From Rhodothermus marinus DSM 4252 (lineage in GTDB: Bacteria; Bacteroidota; Rhodothermia; Rhodothermales; Rhodothermaceae): DNA of 64,000 nucleotides. The notes under the pieces were generated by a model. That model had not been told where the DNA came from and did no database searches. It saw only the letters and a program-made list of their open reading frames with translations. The position numbers and the translations under genes are program-made. The stretch's first letter is position 1. Each line of letters opens with the position of its first letter. Positions 28,460-38,222 of the stretch are shown one piece after another. The DNA is taken from the NCBI RefSeq assembly GCF_000024845.1, contig NC_013501.1, positions 3,080,874 to 3,144,873 on the forward strand. Reading direction: 5' to 3'.

Positions 28460-29631
28460 CGCCGTGACGACTCCTGGCGTCCGATGCGCATTTCCAGCGT
28501 CAGGCGCTTTCCTTCGCGCAGCACCTCCACCTGCACGCGGTCGCCGGGCCGGAAGTCGAACAGTCGGGCCCGCAGGTCGTCGCTGTTGGCGACGGGCGTG
28601 CCGCCAAACGATCTGATCACATCGTAGGGCCGCAGACCGGCTTCGTCGGCGGGCGAGCCGGGATCGACGTCGGTCACAAACACGCCGCGCGTATCGGGCG
28701 CGCCCAGCGCCTGGGCAATCCGCGGCGTCAGATCCCGCACGTACAGGCCCGTGTAGTAGGAGCGGTCCACGTAGCCCTTCTCCTTCAACTCGGCCACAAT
28801 GCGCTGGATTTTGTCGGCCGGAATGGCGAAGCCGATGCCCACCGAGCCGCCCGTTTCCGTATAAATGGCCGCGTTCATGCCGATCACCTCGCCGAGCGCG
28901 TTCACCAGCGGTCCGCCCGAGTTGCCCTGGTTGATGGCCGCGTCGGTCTGGATCATGTCGCGGTAGAGCCGGCCGTTCTGGGCGGGCAGGTTGCGTCCCA
29001 CCGCACTGACCACGCCCACCGTCACCGTCGGCGGGGCCGCCTCGAACAGCCCGTACGGATTGCCCAGCGCGATCACCCATTCGCCCACGATCGGCTCGCT
29101 CCTGCTGAAGCGCAGGTAGGGCAACGGCCGGTCCGGGTTCACCTTCAGCAGCGCAATGTCCGTGACCGGATCGGTGCCCACCAGCTCGGCATCCATGGCC
29201 CGGCCGTCGGGGAACGAGACGGTAATCTTTGTGGCATTCCCCACCACGTGGTCGTTCGTGACGATGTAGCCGTCCGGCGAGATGACGAAGCCCGAGCCGA
29301 TCGCGTGAATCTGGCGTTCGATGATGCGCGAGCGCGGCCCTCCGAAGAAGAACTCCCAGATCGGGTCGTTGAAAAAGTCGGCAAACGGATCGCGATACAG
29401 CACACGCTGCACTTCCAGCACGTTGATGCTGACCACGGCCGGCGAGACCTCGCGCACGGCCCGCGTGATGGCCGTCTCCCGCGAGCGGTAAAGCTGGGTC
29501 TGTACATCCACGGTATCGGCCACCACCTGAGGCGCGGCCGGCTCCGGCCTTTCGGAATGGGCATTCTGTGAACACCCGACTTCGATCAACGGCAGCAGCA
29601 GCAATCCCAGTAGTGGAAGGGCGCGTCGCAT
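28456..29631 (-). CDS. DegP/HtrA-type periplasmic serine protease
   Basis: Trypsin-like protease/chaperone for envelope quality control, 391 aa. The catalytic triad is complete: His128 in VTNDHVVG, Asp158 in VTDIALLKV, Ser238 in GNSGGPLV. One PDZ domain follows (about 295-380; SPADEAGLRPYDVIRSFGG), so it is DegS/HtrA-like rather than two-PDZ DegP. The signal peptide ends near GCSQN, and Cys20 could be lipidated although the lipobox (EVGC) is poor. It is divergent from rluE and coupled to the downstream lipoprotein gene. Confidence 0.92.
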   Translation of the reverse strand: MRRALPLLGLLLLPLIEVGCSQNAHSERPEPAAPQVVADTVDVQTQLYRSRETAITRAVREVSPAVVSINVLEVQRVLYRDPFADFFNDPIWEFFFGGPRSRIIERQIHAIGSGFVISPDGYIVTNDHVVGNATKITVSFPDGRAMDAELVGTDPVTDIALLKVNPDRPLPYLRFSRSEPIVGEWVIALGNPYGLFEAAPPTVTVGVVSAVGRNLPAQNGRLYRDMIQTDAAINQGNSGGPLVNALGEVIGMNAAIYTETGGSVGIGFAIPADKIQRIVAELKEKGYVDRSYYTGLYVRDLTPRIAQALGAPDTRGVFVTDVDPGSPADEAGLRPYDVIRSFGGTPVANSDDLRARLFDFRPGDRVQVEVLREGKRLTLEMRIGRQESSRR

Positions 29632-29758
29632 GGCAAACGGTCGGCTGAATTCGAAAGGATGCAGAGCCAGGCGGCTGATACGAACCAGCCCGTGCCGGGT
29701 TCAACCGATAAGCGCACCGGCCGTTTAAGGTGCGGATAAAAAATGGCGAAGCGGGTTC

Positions 29759-30364
29759 ATGCGCAAACCGGTCCGTCACATTCTGTTCTGGAAGCCCTAC
29801 GGCGTCCTGAGCCAGTTCACCGATCGGGAAGGACGCCCGACGCTCAAGGACTATATCGACGTGCCGGACGTCTATCCGGTCGGGCGGCTGGACATGGACA
29901 GCGAAGGGCTGTTGCTGCTCACCAACGACGGGTTGCTCAAGTACCGGCTGCTGCACCCGCGGTACGGGCACTGGCGCACCTACTGGGCGCAGGTCGAACG
30001 CATTCCCGACGATGAGGCGCTCCGACGCCTGGCCGAGGGCGTGGTGATCGCAGGCGGCTACCGGACCCGTCCGGCCCGTGTGCGCCGCATCGAGCCGCCG
30101 GAGCTGCCGCCACGCCCTGTGCCCATTCGCTACCGCAAGACGGTGCCCACCTACTGGCTGGAGATTTCCATCCGGGAAGGCAAAAACCGGCAGGTACGCC
30201 GCATGACGGCCGCCGTGGGACACCCCACGCTTCGGCTGGTCCGCGTGGCCATCGGGCCGTTGCGCCTCGACGGCCTGGAGCCCGGCCACTGGCGTCCGCT
30301 CACGCCCGACGAAGAGGCCGCCCTCTACCGGCTCTGTCGCCTGAAACCTCCTGTTGACCAATAA
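29759..30364 (+). CDS. rluE: 23S rRNA pseudouridine synthase, RluE type
   Basis: RsuA/RluB-family pseudouridine synthase, 201 aa, without an S4 domain, like RluE. The catalytic Asp lies in [20 protein letters not shown], and the [11 protein letters not shown] motif is the conserved end-strand. RluE modifies U2457 of 23S rRNA in E. coli; the exact site here is inferred from family. The stop codon lies inside the oligo-A tract of the next terminator stem. Confidence 0.9.
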   Translation: MRKPVRHILFWKPYGVLSQFTDREGRPTLKDYIDVPDVYPVGRLDMDSEGLLLLTNDGLLKYRLLHPRYGHWRTYWAQVERIPDDEALRRLAEGVVIAGGYRTRPARVRRIEPPELPPRPVPIRYRKTVPTYWLEISIREGKNRQVRRMTAAVGHPTLRLVRVAIGPLRLDGLEPGHWRPLTPDEEAALYRLCRLKPPVDQ

Positions 30365-30390
30365 AAAAGGGCCATCCATCGGGATGGCCC
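30363..30390 (-). terminator. Intrinsic terminator, read on the minus strand
   Basis: GGGCCATCC-ATCG-GGATGGCCC is a perfect 9-bp stem. On the minus strand it is followed by six T, so it should end ahcY transcripts about 210 bases after the ahcY stop. It overlaps the rluE stop. Confidence 0.85.
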
Positions 30391-30449
30391 TGAAAAGCCG
30401 GTCGGTCTCATACGATTTCCGGGAAATCATAGGGCCTGTGAGAAAGCAC

Positions 30450-30530
30450 GGGCGCACACTATGGTGCGCCCCTACCGGACAAACGACAAGCTTCCTACCA
30501 CGCTGTAGGGGCGGACCCCTGTGTCCGCCC
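30450..30530. repeat. Pair of inverted REP-like palindromic repeats (REPIN-like)
   Basis: Two copies of a 26-base unit GTAGGGGCGnACCnnnGTG…CGCCC face each other: minus strand 30450-30475 and plus strand 30505-30530, with 29 bases between. Each unit is itself a hairpin (GGGCGCACnnnnnGTGCGCCC; GGGCGGACnnnnGTCCGCCC). Paired inverted palindromes are the layout of REPINs, which are moved by RAYT transposases. The unit with the GTAGGGGCG head is the type seen in dispersed intergenic repeats. No RAYT gene is in this window. The flanks 30391-30449 and 30531-30602 show no gene. Confidence 0.7.
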
Positions 30531-30602
30531 GATCATACCCGCCGGATCACGTCCGCCACACGGGGTGTGGGCCCCTCATGCAGGTAAATCAGCGATTTCA
30601 TA

Positions 30603-31880
30603 TCAGGTGCCGGCCGTGTAGTCGGTGGCGTAGGCCCGCTGCTCGTCGGTGAGCGTGTCGATCCGGATGCCCATCGTTTCCAGCTTGATGCGGGCGATCT
30701 CCTGGTCCAGTTCTTCAGGCAGATCGATCACCTGCGGCGGCAGCTTTTCGCCCGCCTTGTGCTTTTCGACGAGCATCAGGTGCGCCATGAACTGGTTGGC
30801 GAAGCTCATGTCCATGACCTCGGACGGATGCCCCTCGGCCGCAGCCAGGTTGACCAGACGGCCGTCGGCCAGCACGTAGATGCGGCGGCCGTTTTCGAGC
30901 AGGTACTCCTTGTTGTTGGGCCGGACCTCACGCACGCGCACGGCCAGCTCGGCCAGTTCCTTCAGGTTCAGTTCCACGTCATAGTGGCCCGTGTTGCACA
31001 CAATGGCCCCGTCCTTCATCTTCCGGAAGTGGCGGCTGCGGATCACGTCCTTCATGCCGGTGGCCGTCACGAAGATGTCGCCGATCTCGGCGGCCTCGTC
31101 CATGGGCATCACGCGGAAGCCGTCGAGCACGGCCTTCAGGGCCGCCGTGGGCTTCACTTCGGTGACAATGACGTTGGCGCCCATGCCACGTGCCCGCATG
31201 GCGACGCCCCGGCCACAGTGACCGTAGCCGGCCACCACGAAGTTCTTACCGGCCAGCAGCACGCTCGTGGCCCGCAGAATGCCGTCGATGGTGGACTGGC
31301 CCGTGCCGTAGACGTTGTCGAAGTCCCACTTCGTCTCGGCGTCGTTGACGGCGAAGACCGGATAGAGCAGCTTGCCGTCGGCGGCCATGGCGCGCAGCCG
31401 CTTGACGCCGGTGGTCGTTTCCTCCGAGCCGCCGATGATATGCTGCGCCAGATCCGGGCGCTTGTGATGGACGGTGAAGATCAGGTCGGCGCCGTCGTCG
31501 AGCGTCAAGTGCGGGGGTCTGTCCAGCGTGCGCTCGATGCTCCAGTAGAATTCTTCGACGGTCTGGCCGTGCCAGGCATAGATCTCGACGCCGGCCACGG
31601 CCAGCGCAGCGGCGATGTCGTCCTGCGTCGAAAGCGGGTTGCAGCCGCTCCAGGCCACCTCGGCGCCGCAGGCTTTGAACGTCTCGATCAGCACGGCCGT
31701 CTCTTTGGTGACGTGCAGACAGCCGGCAATCTTGTAGCCCTTGAACGGTTGCGTCTTGCTGTAACGCTCGCGCAGGTGCATGAGCACGGGCATGCGGCTT
31801 TCGGCCCACTCGATCCGCTTCCGGCCCGCTTCGGCCAGACTCAGATCCCGCACCTTGTAGGCTCCTTCCTTGTAGTCCAT
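30603..31880 (-). CDS. ahcY: Adenosylhomocysteinase
   Basis: NAD-dependent enzyme that reversibly splits S-adenosylhomocysteine into adenosine and homocysteine, 425 aa. Motifs: IAGCLHVTKETAVLIETF, the NAD fold VVAGYGHCGRGVAMRARG, NTGHYDVELN, and the C-terminal ATDY. It lacks the roughly 40-residue insert found in some bacterial and plant forms. It completes the SAM cycle with metK about 3 kb away on the same strand. I looked for a SAH riboswitch in the 82-bp leader and did not see one. Confidence 0.96.
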   Translation of the reverse strand: MDYKEGAYKVRDLSLAEAGRKRIEWAESRMPVLMHLRERYSKTQPFKGYKIAGCLHVTKETAVLIETFKACGAEVAWSGCNPLSTQDDIAAALAVAGVEIYAWHGQTVEEFYWSIERTLDRPPHLTLDDGADLIFTVHHKRPDLAQHIIGGSEETTTGVKRLRAMAADGKLLYPVFAVNDAETKWDFDNVYGTGQSTIDGILRATSVLLAGKNFVVAGYGHCGRGVAMRARGMGANVIVTEVKPTAALKAVLDGFRVMPMDEAAEIGDIFVTATGMKDVIRSRHFRKMKDGAIVCNTGHYDVELNLKELAELAVRVREVRPNNKEYLLENGRRIYVLADGRLVNLAAAEGHPSEVMDMSFANQFMAHLMLVEKHKAGEKLPPQVIDLPEELDQEIARIKLETMGIRIDTLTDEQRAYATDYTAGT

Positions 31881-31962
31881 CGTCCCGAATGCTTTGCGTG
31901 AATTCGTTTTCGGCCAGCCTCTTACGCCTGAGCCGCGGCTTCGGTCGCAATTTGCCTGAACT

Positions 31963-34758
31963 TCACGGGCGCTCCGGAAGAAACAGCACAGAACGCGTCT
32001 GAACCTTTCCGTCCGCCTCCAGCCGGATCAGGTACATGCCGGCCGCCAGTCCTTCCGGACGGAAAATGGCCACGTGGCTGCCTGCCGACAGCGTGGCCTC
32101 CATGAGCCGGGCCACCTCGCGTCCCAGCAGGTCGTAGACGACCAGTCGCACGTGCCGGACGGCGTCCAGCGTGAAGGGAATCGAAACCTGCCGGCGGAAC
32201 GGATTCGGGAAAGGCGCCAGCAGTTGCGTCGCGTGGCGCGTGCGCAGCTCGGGGTCGCGCGTGGCCTGCTCCAGCTCCAGCTTTTCGATCGTCCAGAAGG
32301 CACTTGGATCGGCCGCCGCGCAGCCAAAGGTAAACCGCAGCCACTGCTGGCTACCCGCCGCCTCCGAGAGATCGAACGTGTGCTGCATGCCCTCGGGCGG
32401 ACTCGCCGCGCCAAAGGGACGCTTCGGGGTGCCGCCGCTTTCAGGCAACAGCACCTCCCAGGTGCGACCGCCGTCGGCCGAGCTTTCCAGATAGCCCTCG
32501 CAGCTTGCGCCGAAATTGAACCGGTGTGTCAGGTGCAGCCGCAGTCGATCGGCATTGGTGGCCAGCGACACGGGCAACAGCACCAGCGTCGTGTAGCCTG
32601 TCCGCAGGCCATCCACGGTCCAGGCGGCGCCTCCCTGTCGCCAGCCGGAGCCGGCCCGTGCCACCTGCAGCACGTCGGCCGTCGCCACATGCCCCACGTC
32701 CACCTCGTAGGTCTGCACCGGGGCCTGAAGCGGCTGGCGCAGCACCCAGCCGCCGGCCGTCTCGGCCTCCAGGTAGTACTGGATGCGCCCCGGGATGCCG
32801 TCCCAGGGAATCTGTCCTTCGAAGAGCGTGTCGTTGACAGGTTGAAACAGGGCCGTCGGGACGAATTGCCCGGCCTGCTCGTAGAAGGCCTGTACCCGCA
32901 CTACCGAGTCGCCCCGGGCGACGGCCACCACCTGCAGCATTAGATGGTCGGTCTCAATGCGCACATCCTGGTTCGGATCGTGGCGCACAACCAGCCGAAT
33001 GGCGTCCGGATCGACCAGCCCGCGGGCGCCCAACCGATCAACCAGCACGGCCAGGTGCGCCCCGTCGTAATAGTCCATGTCGGCCTGCAAGAGCGCCTGC
33101 GCCGCATCCCGGAACGTGGCCGGCGGACTCAGATACAGCGCGGCCGCCATCGCCAGCCGGTCGGTGACGGCCTTTCCGAGCACGTTCTGAATCTCCATGA
33201 GCACGGTCGCCCAGAGCAGCCCGTCCTTGTAAATGTTGCAGGACTGGCGGGGCGTGTCCTCCCGATCGCAATTGGTGTCTTCCGGATAGCGGCCGGCGAA
33301 GGCGATGCGTCGTCCTTCCCAGATCGTTCCGTCGCCGCTGTCCCAGCGAAAGACGAAGTCCCAGTCCGTGCGGCGCACCAGACCGGCTTCGACCAATCCG
33401 CGCACATAGGAGGCCGCCCAGTAGTCGGCCCACCCTTCGTGGAGCGCGCGCCCTTCGTTGTCGCCGAGCAAACCCGGCGCTGCGTCCTCCAGCAGCGCGT
33501 GCATGTACTCGTGCCAGATCACCGTGGCGTCCTCGGCATCGTCCACGCCACCATCGCCGAAGACGATCGCGTTCTGCGAGGGATAGAATTGCGAGTTGTC
33601 CTGCTGGCCGAAGCCGTGTGGGTTCACCCGGATCGGCGCAGCCAGCACCGCCGTGCCCAGATCGAGCTGCTGCACATAGCGCTGGCTGCGGTCGATGTGG
33701 TAGTAGGCCATGACGGCCTCGAAGTGGTCGTCAGCGCGGGTGTACCGGAAGGCATCGGGCGTAGCCTCGGCCGGTGGGTCGTAGGGTGTGTCGGCAATGC
33801 CCGGAATGTCGCCGGTGATGCGCACGTAAGGGCCTTCGAGCCGGTAGAGGCCATCCCCGCCCTGCGTGATGTCGGGAAGCGTGACGACCAGGCGCTCGGC
33901 GTTCAGCTCGGGTGTGTCGGCGTCGTCGTTGTCGGCGTAGGCGCCGCCGTAGGGGACGCCTGCCGTCGCCAGCGGATCGGGATCGAACACCATCCCTTCG
34001 CCCGTGACCAGACCCACCGGTAACGGTGCGGTGGACGTCCACGCCGCCGTCGCCTTTGCCCGGGTCGCTTTTGCGGGCCGCTCCTGGACGGCCTGACTTC
34101 GCACATGCAGCAACGCGCCGGTATGGGTGTCGATCAGGACTACCCATTCGTCGGGCCGGTCCTGCGGCCAGAGTACGAAATGCCAGGCCAGGCGTGGCGG
34201 CTCCGAAGGCCACACCACCAGCTCCGGCGTGGTCGTCGGGGCCTCGGGCTGCGCCAGCCGGCGCCGCGCTTCGGCCAGGGCCTCGGTCGCCGAAAGCCGT
34301 GGCGTCGGATCGAAGCGGGCGGCGTAGGCCTCCAGCCGGGGTTCGTAGCCGCTGAGCACCAGCGTGGGCCGGCCCCGGCGGTTCAGGTTGACCTGCACGT
34401 AGCGCCCGTAGACGGGAAGACCGGCCAGCGTCTGCCGGAAGCGCACGTGCATGGCGTAGGGCGTGGTGCGCACGCGGTCCACGGCCAGCGTGCGGTCGGG
34501 CTGCCGCCAGCCGAAATGCGCCGCCTCCCGCCTGAGATAGGCGCGAGCGGTGGCCTCGGCGCTTCCCTGCCAGGCTACCGGCGTGCGCACCCGGTAGCGT
34601 GCCTGCCAGCGCCCCGTGATCGGGTCGATGCGTCCTTCCGGAACCGCCTTCGTGGCCGGGGCCTGCAACACCTCGCGCCAGGGTTGCGCCTGCAGGCCCG
34701 CGACGCCCGTCCCCACCAGCAACGCGATCAGTACAATCGCCCGCAACCGGCCGTTCAT
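31963..34758 (-). CDS. Secreted M36 (fungalysin) metallopeptidase with T9SS sorting domain
   Basis: 931-aa extracellular zinc protease. Order: signal peptide (1-24, ends LQAQ), FTP/PepSY-type propeptide (about 40-240), M36 catalytic domain with HEYMH (416-420) and the third ligand Glu441 in HEGWADYWA, a beta-rich middle region (MAM/jelly-roll-like, about 680-840), and a type IX secretion C-terminal domain beginning PFPNPFRRQVSIPF and ending GMYLIRLEADGKVQTRSVLF. The T9SS domain sends it across the outer membrane. Salt- and heat-stable proteolysis for nutrition is the probable role. Confidence 0.92.
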   Translation of the reverse strand: MNGRLRAIVLIALLVGTGVAGLQAQPWREVLQAPATKAVPEGRIDPITGRWQARYRVRTPVAWQGSAEATARAYLRREAAHFGWRQPDRTLAVDRVRTTPYAMHVRFRQTLAGLPVYGRYVQVNLNRRGRPTLVLSGYEPRLEAYAARFDPTPRLSATEALAEARRRLAQPEAPTTTPELVVWPSEPPRLAWHFVLWPQDRPDEWVVLIDTHTGALLHVRSQAVQERPAKATRAKATAAWTSTAPLPVGLVTGEGMVFDPDPLATAGVPYGGAYADNDDADTPELNAERLVVTLPDITQGGDGLYRLEGPYVRITGDIPGIADTPYDPPAEATPDAFRYTRADDHFEAVMAYYHIDRSQRYVQQLDLGTAVLAAPIRVNPHGFGQQDNSQFYPSQNAIVFGDGGVDDAEDATVIWHEYMHALLEDAAPGLLGDNEGRALHEGWADYWAASYVRGLVEAGLVRRTDWDFVFRWDSGDGTIWEGRRIAFAGRYPEDTNCDREDTPRQSCNIYKDGLLWATVLMEIQNVLGKAVTDRLAMAAALYLSPPATFRDAAQALLQADMDYYDGAHLAVLVDRLGARGLVDPDAIRLVVRHDPNQDVRIETDHLMLQVVAVARGDSVVRVQAFYEQAGQFVPTALFQPVNDTLFEGQIPWDGIPGRIQYYLEAETAGGWVLRQPLQAPVQTYEVDVGHVATADVLQVARAGSGWRQGGAAWTVDGLRTGYTTLVLLPVSLATNADRLRLHLTHRFNFGASCEGYLESSADGGRTWEVLLPESGGTPKRPFGAASPPEGMQHTFDLSEAAGSQQWLRFTFGCAAADPSAFWTIEKLELEQATRDPELRTRHATQLLAPFPNPFRRQVSIPFTLDAVRHVRLVVYDLLGREVARLMEATLSAGSHVAIFRPEGLAAGMYLIRLEADGKVQTRSVLFLPERP

Positions 34759-34796
34759 CGAAAAGCCTGCATTCTTCGGTTCAGGCCAAAGGTAAC

Positions 34797-34824
34797 AAAA
34801 AAAGGGCCGCCCTGCAGCGGCCCT
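34797..34824 (-). terminator. Intrinsic terminator of metK
   Basis: On the minus strand an 8-bp stem AGGGCCGC…GCGGCCCT is followed by seven T. It lies 24 bases after the metK stop and just before the M36 peptidase gene. Confidence 0.85.
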
Positions 34825-34847
34825 TCGAAAAGCCCGTGTCGGCTTCG

Positions 34848-36014
34848 TCAGGCATACCGGGAAACGGCCTGCTTGAGTTCTTCGACGCGGTTGAGCGCCT
34901 CCCAGGGAAATTCCGGGCGCCCGAAGTGGCCGTAGGCAGCCGTGGCCCGATAGCGCGGCTTGAGCAGGTCCAGATCCCGGATAATTGAGGCCGGCCGCAG
35001 ATCGAAGACCTCACGCACAGCCTCTACCAGTACCGCATCGGGCACGACGCCCGTGCCGAACGTGTTCACGTCGATCGAGACCGGCTCGGCCAGCCCGATC
35101 GCGTAGGCAATCTGCACCTCCACCTCGTCGGCCAGTCCGGCTCCCACGATGTTCTTGGCCACGTAGCGGGCGGCGTAGGCGCCCGAACGGTCCACCTTGG
35201 ACGGGTCCTTGCCGCTGAAGGCGCCGCCCCCGTGCGCTCCTTTGCCGCCGTAGGTGTCCACGATGATCTTGCGGCCGGTCAGCCCCGTGTCGCCGTGCGG
35301 CCCGCCGATGACAAAGCGGCCGGTCGGGTTCACATGCAGGATGAGCCGGTCGTCCACCAGCTCGGGCGGGAGCACGCGCGGCAGCAGGATCTCCCGGATG
35401 TCCTCGCGAATGCGCTCCTGCGTGACGTCTTCGGTGTGCTGCGTCGAGACGACCACCGTATGGATGCGCCGGGGCGTACGCCGGTCGTCCTCGTACTCGA
35501 CGGTCACCTGGCTTTTGGCGTCCGGGCGCAGGTAGGGCATCAGGTGCGGCTCTTCCTTGCGGATGCGGGCCAGCTCACGCACGAGCCGATGCGCCAGCAT
35601 GATCGGCAACGGCATCAGCTCGGCCGTCTCGCGGCAGGCGTAACCGAACATCATGCCCTGGTCGCCCGCGCCCTGCTCGCCGGTGGGCGCCCCATCGACA
35701 CCCTGCCGGATGTCCGGGCTCTGCTCGTGGATGCTGGAGAGCACGCCGCAGCTGTCGGCGTCGAAGCGAAGCCGCGGATCCGTGTAGCCGATGTCGCGGA
35801 TGACGTCCCGGGCGATCTGCTGCACGTCGACGTGCGCCCGTGTATAGACTTCTCCGGAAAGCACCACCAGCCCGGTGGTCACCAGCGTCTCCACGGCCAC
35901 GCGGCTGTGCGGGTCCTGCGCCAGCATCGCGTCCAGAATGGCATCCGAGATCTGATCGGCGATCTTGTCCGGATGCCCTTCGGAGACCGACTCGGAAGTA
36001 AACAGGTAGGCCAT
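34848..36014 (-). CDS. metK: S-adenosylmethionine synthetase
   Basis: Makes SAM from methionine and ATP, 388 aa. Motifs: [19 protein letters not shown] at the N terminus, [12 protein letters not shown], and the P-loop-like [20 protein letters not shown]. The start at 36014 has CAGGAG upstream. It works with ahcY in this window. The divergent intergenic region toward acpP is 264 bp and I see no SAM riboswitch in it. Confidence 0.97.
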   Translation of the reverse strand: MAYLFTSESVSEGHPDKIADQISDAILDAMLAQDPHSRVAVETLVTTGLVVLSGEVYTRAHVDVQQIARDVIRDIGYTDPRLRFDADSCGVLSSIHEQSPDIRQGVDGAPTGEQGAGDQGMMFGYACRETAELMPLPIMLAHRLVRELARIRKEEPHLMPYLRPDAKSQVTVEYEDDRRTPRRIHTVVVSTQHTEDVTQERIREDIREILLPRVLPPELVDDRLILHVNPTGRFVIGGPHGDTGLTGRKIIVDTYGGKGAHGGGAFSGKDPSKVDRSGAYAARYVAKNIVGAGLADEVEVQIAYAIGLAEPVSIDVNTFGTGVVPDAVLVEAVREVFDLRPASIIRDLDLLKPRYRATAAYGHFGRPEFPWEALNRVEELKQAVSRYA

Positions 36015-36168
36015 CGAAGCTCCTGTGGTTACGTGAAAGCGGTGATCGTCCGTTTAAGCGCGTCGTTAACGCCCGGTCTGTTTTTGAGATTCAACGCTTT
36101 ATGTGAAGATCGCTTCCCCGGAACCCCTCCGCCGGCTTGCACGTTGGCGGGCACCGTTAATTCCCGCA

Positions 36169-36199
36169 TTGCTCCGAAATACGCGTTGTCGTATTTTGG
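36169..36199 (+). promoter_or_regulatory. Possible promoter of acpP
   Basis: TTG at 36169-36171 and TATTTTGG at 36192-36199 are 20 bases apart, resembling a Bacteroidota -33/-7 pair, about 80 bases before the acpP ATG. The -7 match is imperfect. The acpP start itself has a very strong AAGGAGG ribosome site, as expected for an abundant protein. Confidence 0.35.
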
Positions 36200-36278
36200 G
36201 GTGATTTGCAGGAAAACGACGAGCATCGGCTCGTCCGGATAGAAACAAACCGCGGATCAACCAAGGAGGCGTAGCACT

Positions 36279-36527
36279 ATGGCCACCAACGACATCGAAG
36301 CCAAGGTGAAAGCCATCATTGTGGAGAAGCTCGGCGTCGACGAGGCCGACATCACGCCGGAGGCTTCCTTCACGAACGACCTCGGGGCCGACTCGCTCGA
36401 CACGGTCGAACTCATCATGGAATTTGAAAAAGAATTCGACATCACGATCCCCGACGAAGAGGCGGAGAAGATTGTGACGGTGGGCGACGCGATCAAGTAC
36501 CTGAAGGAAAAGATCGGCCAGGCCTGA
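36279..36527 (+). CDS. acpP: Acyl carrier protein
   Basis: Carries acyl chains in fatty acid synthesis. 82 aa, acidic, with the phosphopantetheine serine in [23 protein letters not shown] precedes the ATG by 8 bases. fabF follows, separated by an internal terminator, which would keep ACP in excess over FabF. Confidence 0.97.
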   Translation: MATNDIEAKVKAIIVEKLGVDEADITPEASFTNDLGADSLDTVELIMEFEKEFDITIPDEEAEKIVTVGDAIKYLKEKIGQA

Positions 36528-36543
36528 TCGAGCCTCTGTCCCG

Positions 36544-36583
36544 AGCCCGGCAGCACCCGATTGCGCGATGCGCCGGGCTTTTC
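36544..36583 (+). terminator. Attenuating terminator between acpP and fabF
   Basis: An 8-bp stem AGCCCGGC…GCCGGGCT with a 20-base loop region is followed by TTTTCTG. fabF starts 27 bases later without a visible promoter of its own, so this probably acts as a partial terminator that lowers fabF expression relative to acpP. Confidence 0.65.
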
Positions 36584-36609
36584 TGTACCTGTCCGAACCG
36601 GAAACGATC

Positions 36610-37866
36610 ATGGCACAGCGACGACGCGTTGTGGTCACGGGCATGGGCGCCCTGACGCCCATTGGATTGAACGTCCCGGACTTCTGGGAAGCGCTGCTGC
36701 AGGGCAAAAGCGGTGCGGCCCCCATCACCCGTTTCGATCCCACCCCGTTCGACACGCACTTCGCCTGCGAACTGAAGGGGTTCGATCCGCTGGACTACAT
36801 GGACCGCAAAACGGCCCGGCGCCTGGACCCCTTCGCCCAGTACGCGCTGGTGGCCACCGACGAGGCGCTCCGGGATGCCGGACTGGATCCCGAAAAGCTC
36901 GCCGCTTCGGAAAAAGACCGGATCGGGGTGGTCTTCGGCAGCGGGATCGGCGGCATGCAGGTGTTTCAGGAGCAGACCGCCCAGTATCTGCAGCGGGGCG
37001 CGCGCTTCATCTCGCCGCTGTTCATTCCGATGCTCATTCCCGACATCTCGGCCGGTCACCTGGCCATCCGCTACGGCTTCCGCGGCCCCAACTACGCCGT
37101 CGTCTCCGCCTGCGCCACGGCCAACCACAACCTCGGCGACGCTTTTCTGCTCATTCAGCGGGGCATGGCCGACGTGGTGCTCTGCGGTGGCAGCGAGGCG
37201 CCCATCACCGAAATGGCGCTGGGTGGCTTCAACGCGATGAAGGCCCTCTCCACACGCAACGACGACCCGGCCCGGGCCAGCCGGCCCTTCGACGCTACCC
37301 GCGACGGGTTCGTCATGGGCGAAGGCGCCGGGGCGCTGGTGCTCGAAGAGCTGGAGCACGCGCGCCGACGCGGCGCCCGCATCTACGCCGAAGTGCTCGG
37401 CATCGGCATGTCGGCCGACGCCCACCACATCACCGCCCCGGATCCCGAAGGCGAAGGGGCGGCCCTGGCCATGCAGGCCCTGCTGCGCGACGCGAACCTC
37501 CGGCCCGAAGACGTTGACTACATCAATATGCACGGCACGTCCACCCCACTGGGCGACGTGGCCGAAACGAAGGCGATCAAGCGCGTCTTCGGCGAGCACG
37601 CCTACCGGATGAACGTGTCCTCGACGAAGAGCATGACGGGCCACCTGCTGGGTGCGGCCGGTGCCGTCGAGGCCATCGCCACGATCCTGGCCATCGTGCA
37701 CCAGACCGTACCGCCCACCATCAACTTCGAGCACCCCGATCCCGAATGCGACCTGAACTACACGTTCAACGCGCCGCAGCAGCGCCCCGTACGTGTGGCG
37801 ATCAACAACGCCTTCGGTTTCGGCGGGCACAACACGGCCGTGGCCTTCGGCCGCTACGAGGAATAG
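36610..37866 (+). CDS. fabF: 3-oxoacyl-ACP synthase II
   Basis: Condensing enzyme for chain elongation, 418 aa. Catalytic Cys lies in [15 protein letters not shown]; the two His are in [12 protein letters not shown] and [10 protein letters not shown], and the conserved Lys in [15 protein letters not shown] chose ATG 36610 ([13 protein letters not shown]) rather than the frame start at 36568, which lies inside the terminator hairpin. Convergent with the DciA-like gene, 3-bp gap. Confidence 0.95.
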   Translation: MAQRRRVVVTGMGALTPIGLNVPDFWEALLQGKSGAAPITRFDPTPFDTHFACELKGFDPLDYMDRKTARRLDPFAQYALVATDEALRDAGLDPEKLAASEKDRIGVVFGSGIGGMQVFQEQTAQYLQRGARFISPLFIPMLIPDISAGHLAIRYGFRGPNYAVVSACATANHNLGDAFLLIQRGMADVVLCGGSEAPITEMALGGFNAMKALSTRNDDPARASRPFDATRDGFVMGEGAGALVLEELEHARRRGARIYAEVLGIGMSADAHHITAPDPEGEGAALAMQALLRDANLRPEDVDYINMHGTSTPLGDVAETKAIKRVFGEHAYRMNVSSTKSMTGHLLGAAGAVEAIATILAIVHQTVPPTINFEHPDPECDLNYTFNAPQQRPVRVAINNAFGFGGHNTAVAFGRYEE

Positions 37867-37869
37867 CCG

Positions 37870-38157
37870 TCACTTGAAGACGATTTCATCGACCAGCCGG
37901 TCGCCCAGCGCTTCGTTCAGGCGGGCGCACCACTGCTCCCGCTGCAGGTGCAGCGTATGGCGCCAGGCCGCCGAAGTCAGGCGCACGTAGAGCTTGCGAT
38001 CACGCACCCAGGCCGAATCCGTCACCCGGTTGATCTGGGGGCCGGCCAGCGCCGCCCAGGTTTCGATGATGTGCACGGCGTCGATGCGCCCGCGCAGCCC
38101 CCACCGTTTGATGACTTCTTTTAAAATTTGTCCCAGCGGCTGTGGTCCGGATAGCAT
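37870..38157 (-). CDS. DUF721/DciA-like protein
   Basis: 95-aa protein of the DUF721 family; some members (DciA) load the replicative helicase DnaB in bacteria without DnaC. The conserved core is visible: LGQILKEVIKRWGL, ETWAALAGPQI…TDSAWVRDRKLYVRLTSAAWRHTLHLQREQWCARLNEAL in which the W-x-x-H-L-x-x-x-x pattern is typical. I chose ATG 38157 because upstream codons overlap the TolC gene's leader on the other strand. DnaB-loading is inferred from family only. Confidence 0.8.
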   Translation of the reverse strand: MLSGPQPLGQILKEVIKRWGLRGRIDAVHIIETWAALAGPQINRVTDSAWVRDRKLYVRLTSAAWRHTLHLQREQWCARLNEALGDRLVDEIVFK

Positions 38158-38222
38158 AGGCGGGTGCGGGGAAGAGTTTTTGCAATAAGGTAGCCGTCCG
38201 CACGGATTCTGTCCAGTCGAAA

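Noticed and set aside
27422-30457. Single 1011-codon minus-strand frame
   Set aside because: Only its last 345 codons are protein-like, with a proper signal peptide at 28459; the rest is an off-frame reading of the DegP-like and rluE regions.
31881-31962. SAH or SAM riboswitch upstream of ahcY
   Set aside because: The 82-bp leader has GC-rich inverted segments but none of the conserved core sequences of SAH, SAM-I or SAM-II aptamers.
36015-36278. SAM riboswitch upstream of metK
   Set aside because: No aptamer core found on the minus strand; only ordinary promoter-like sequence.
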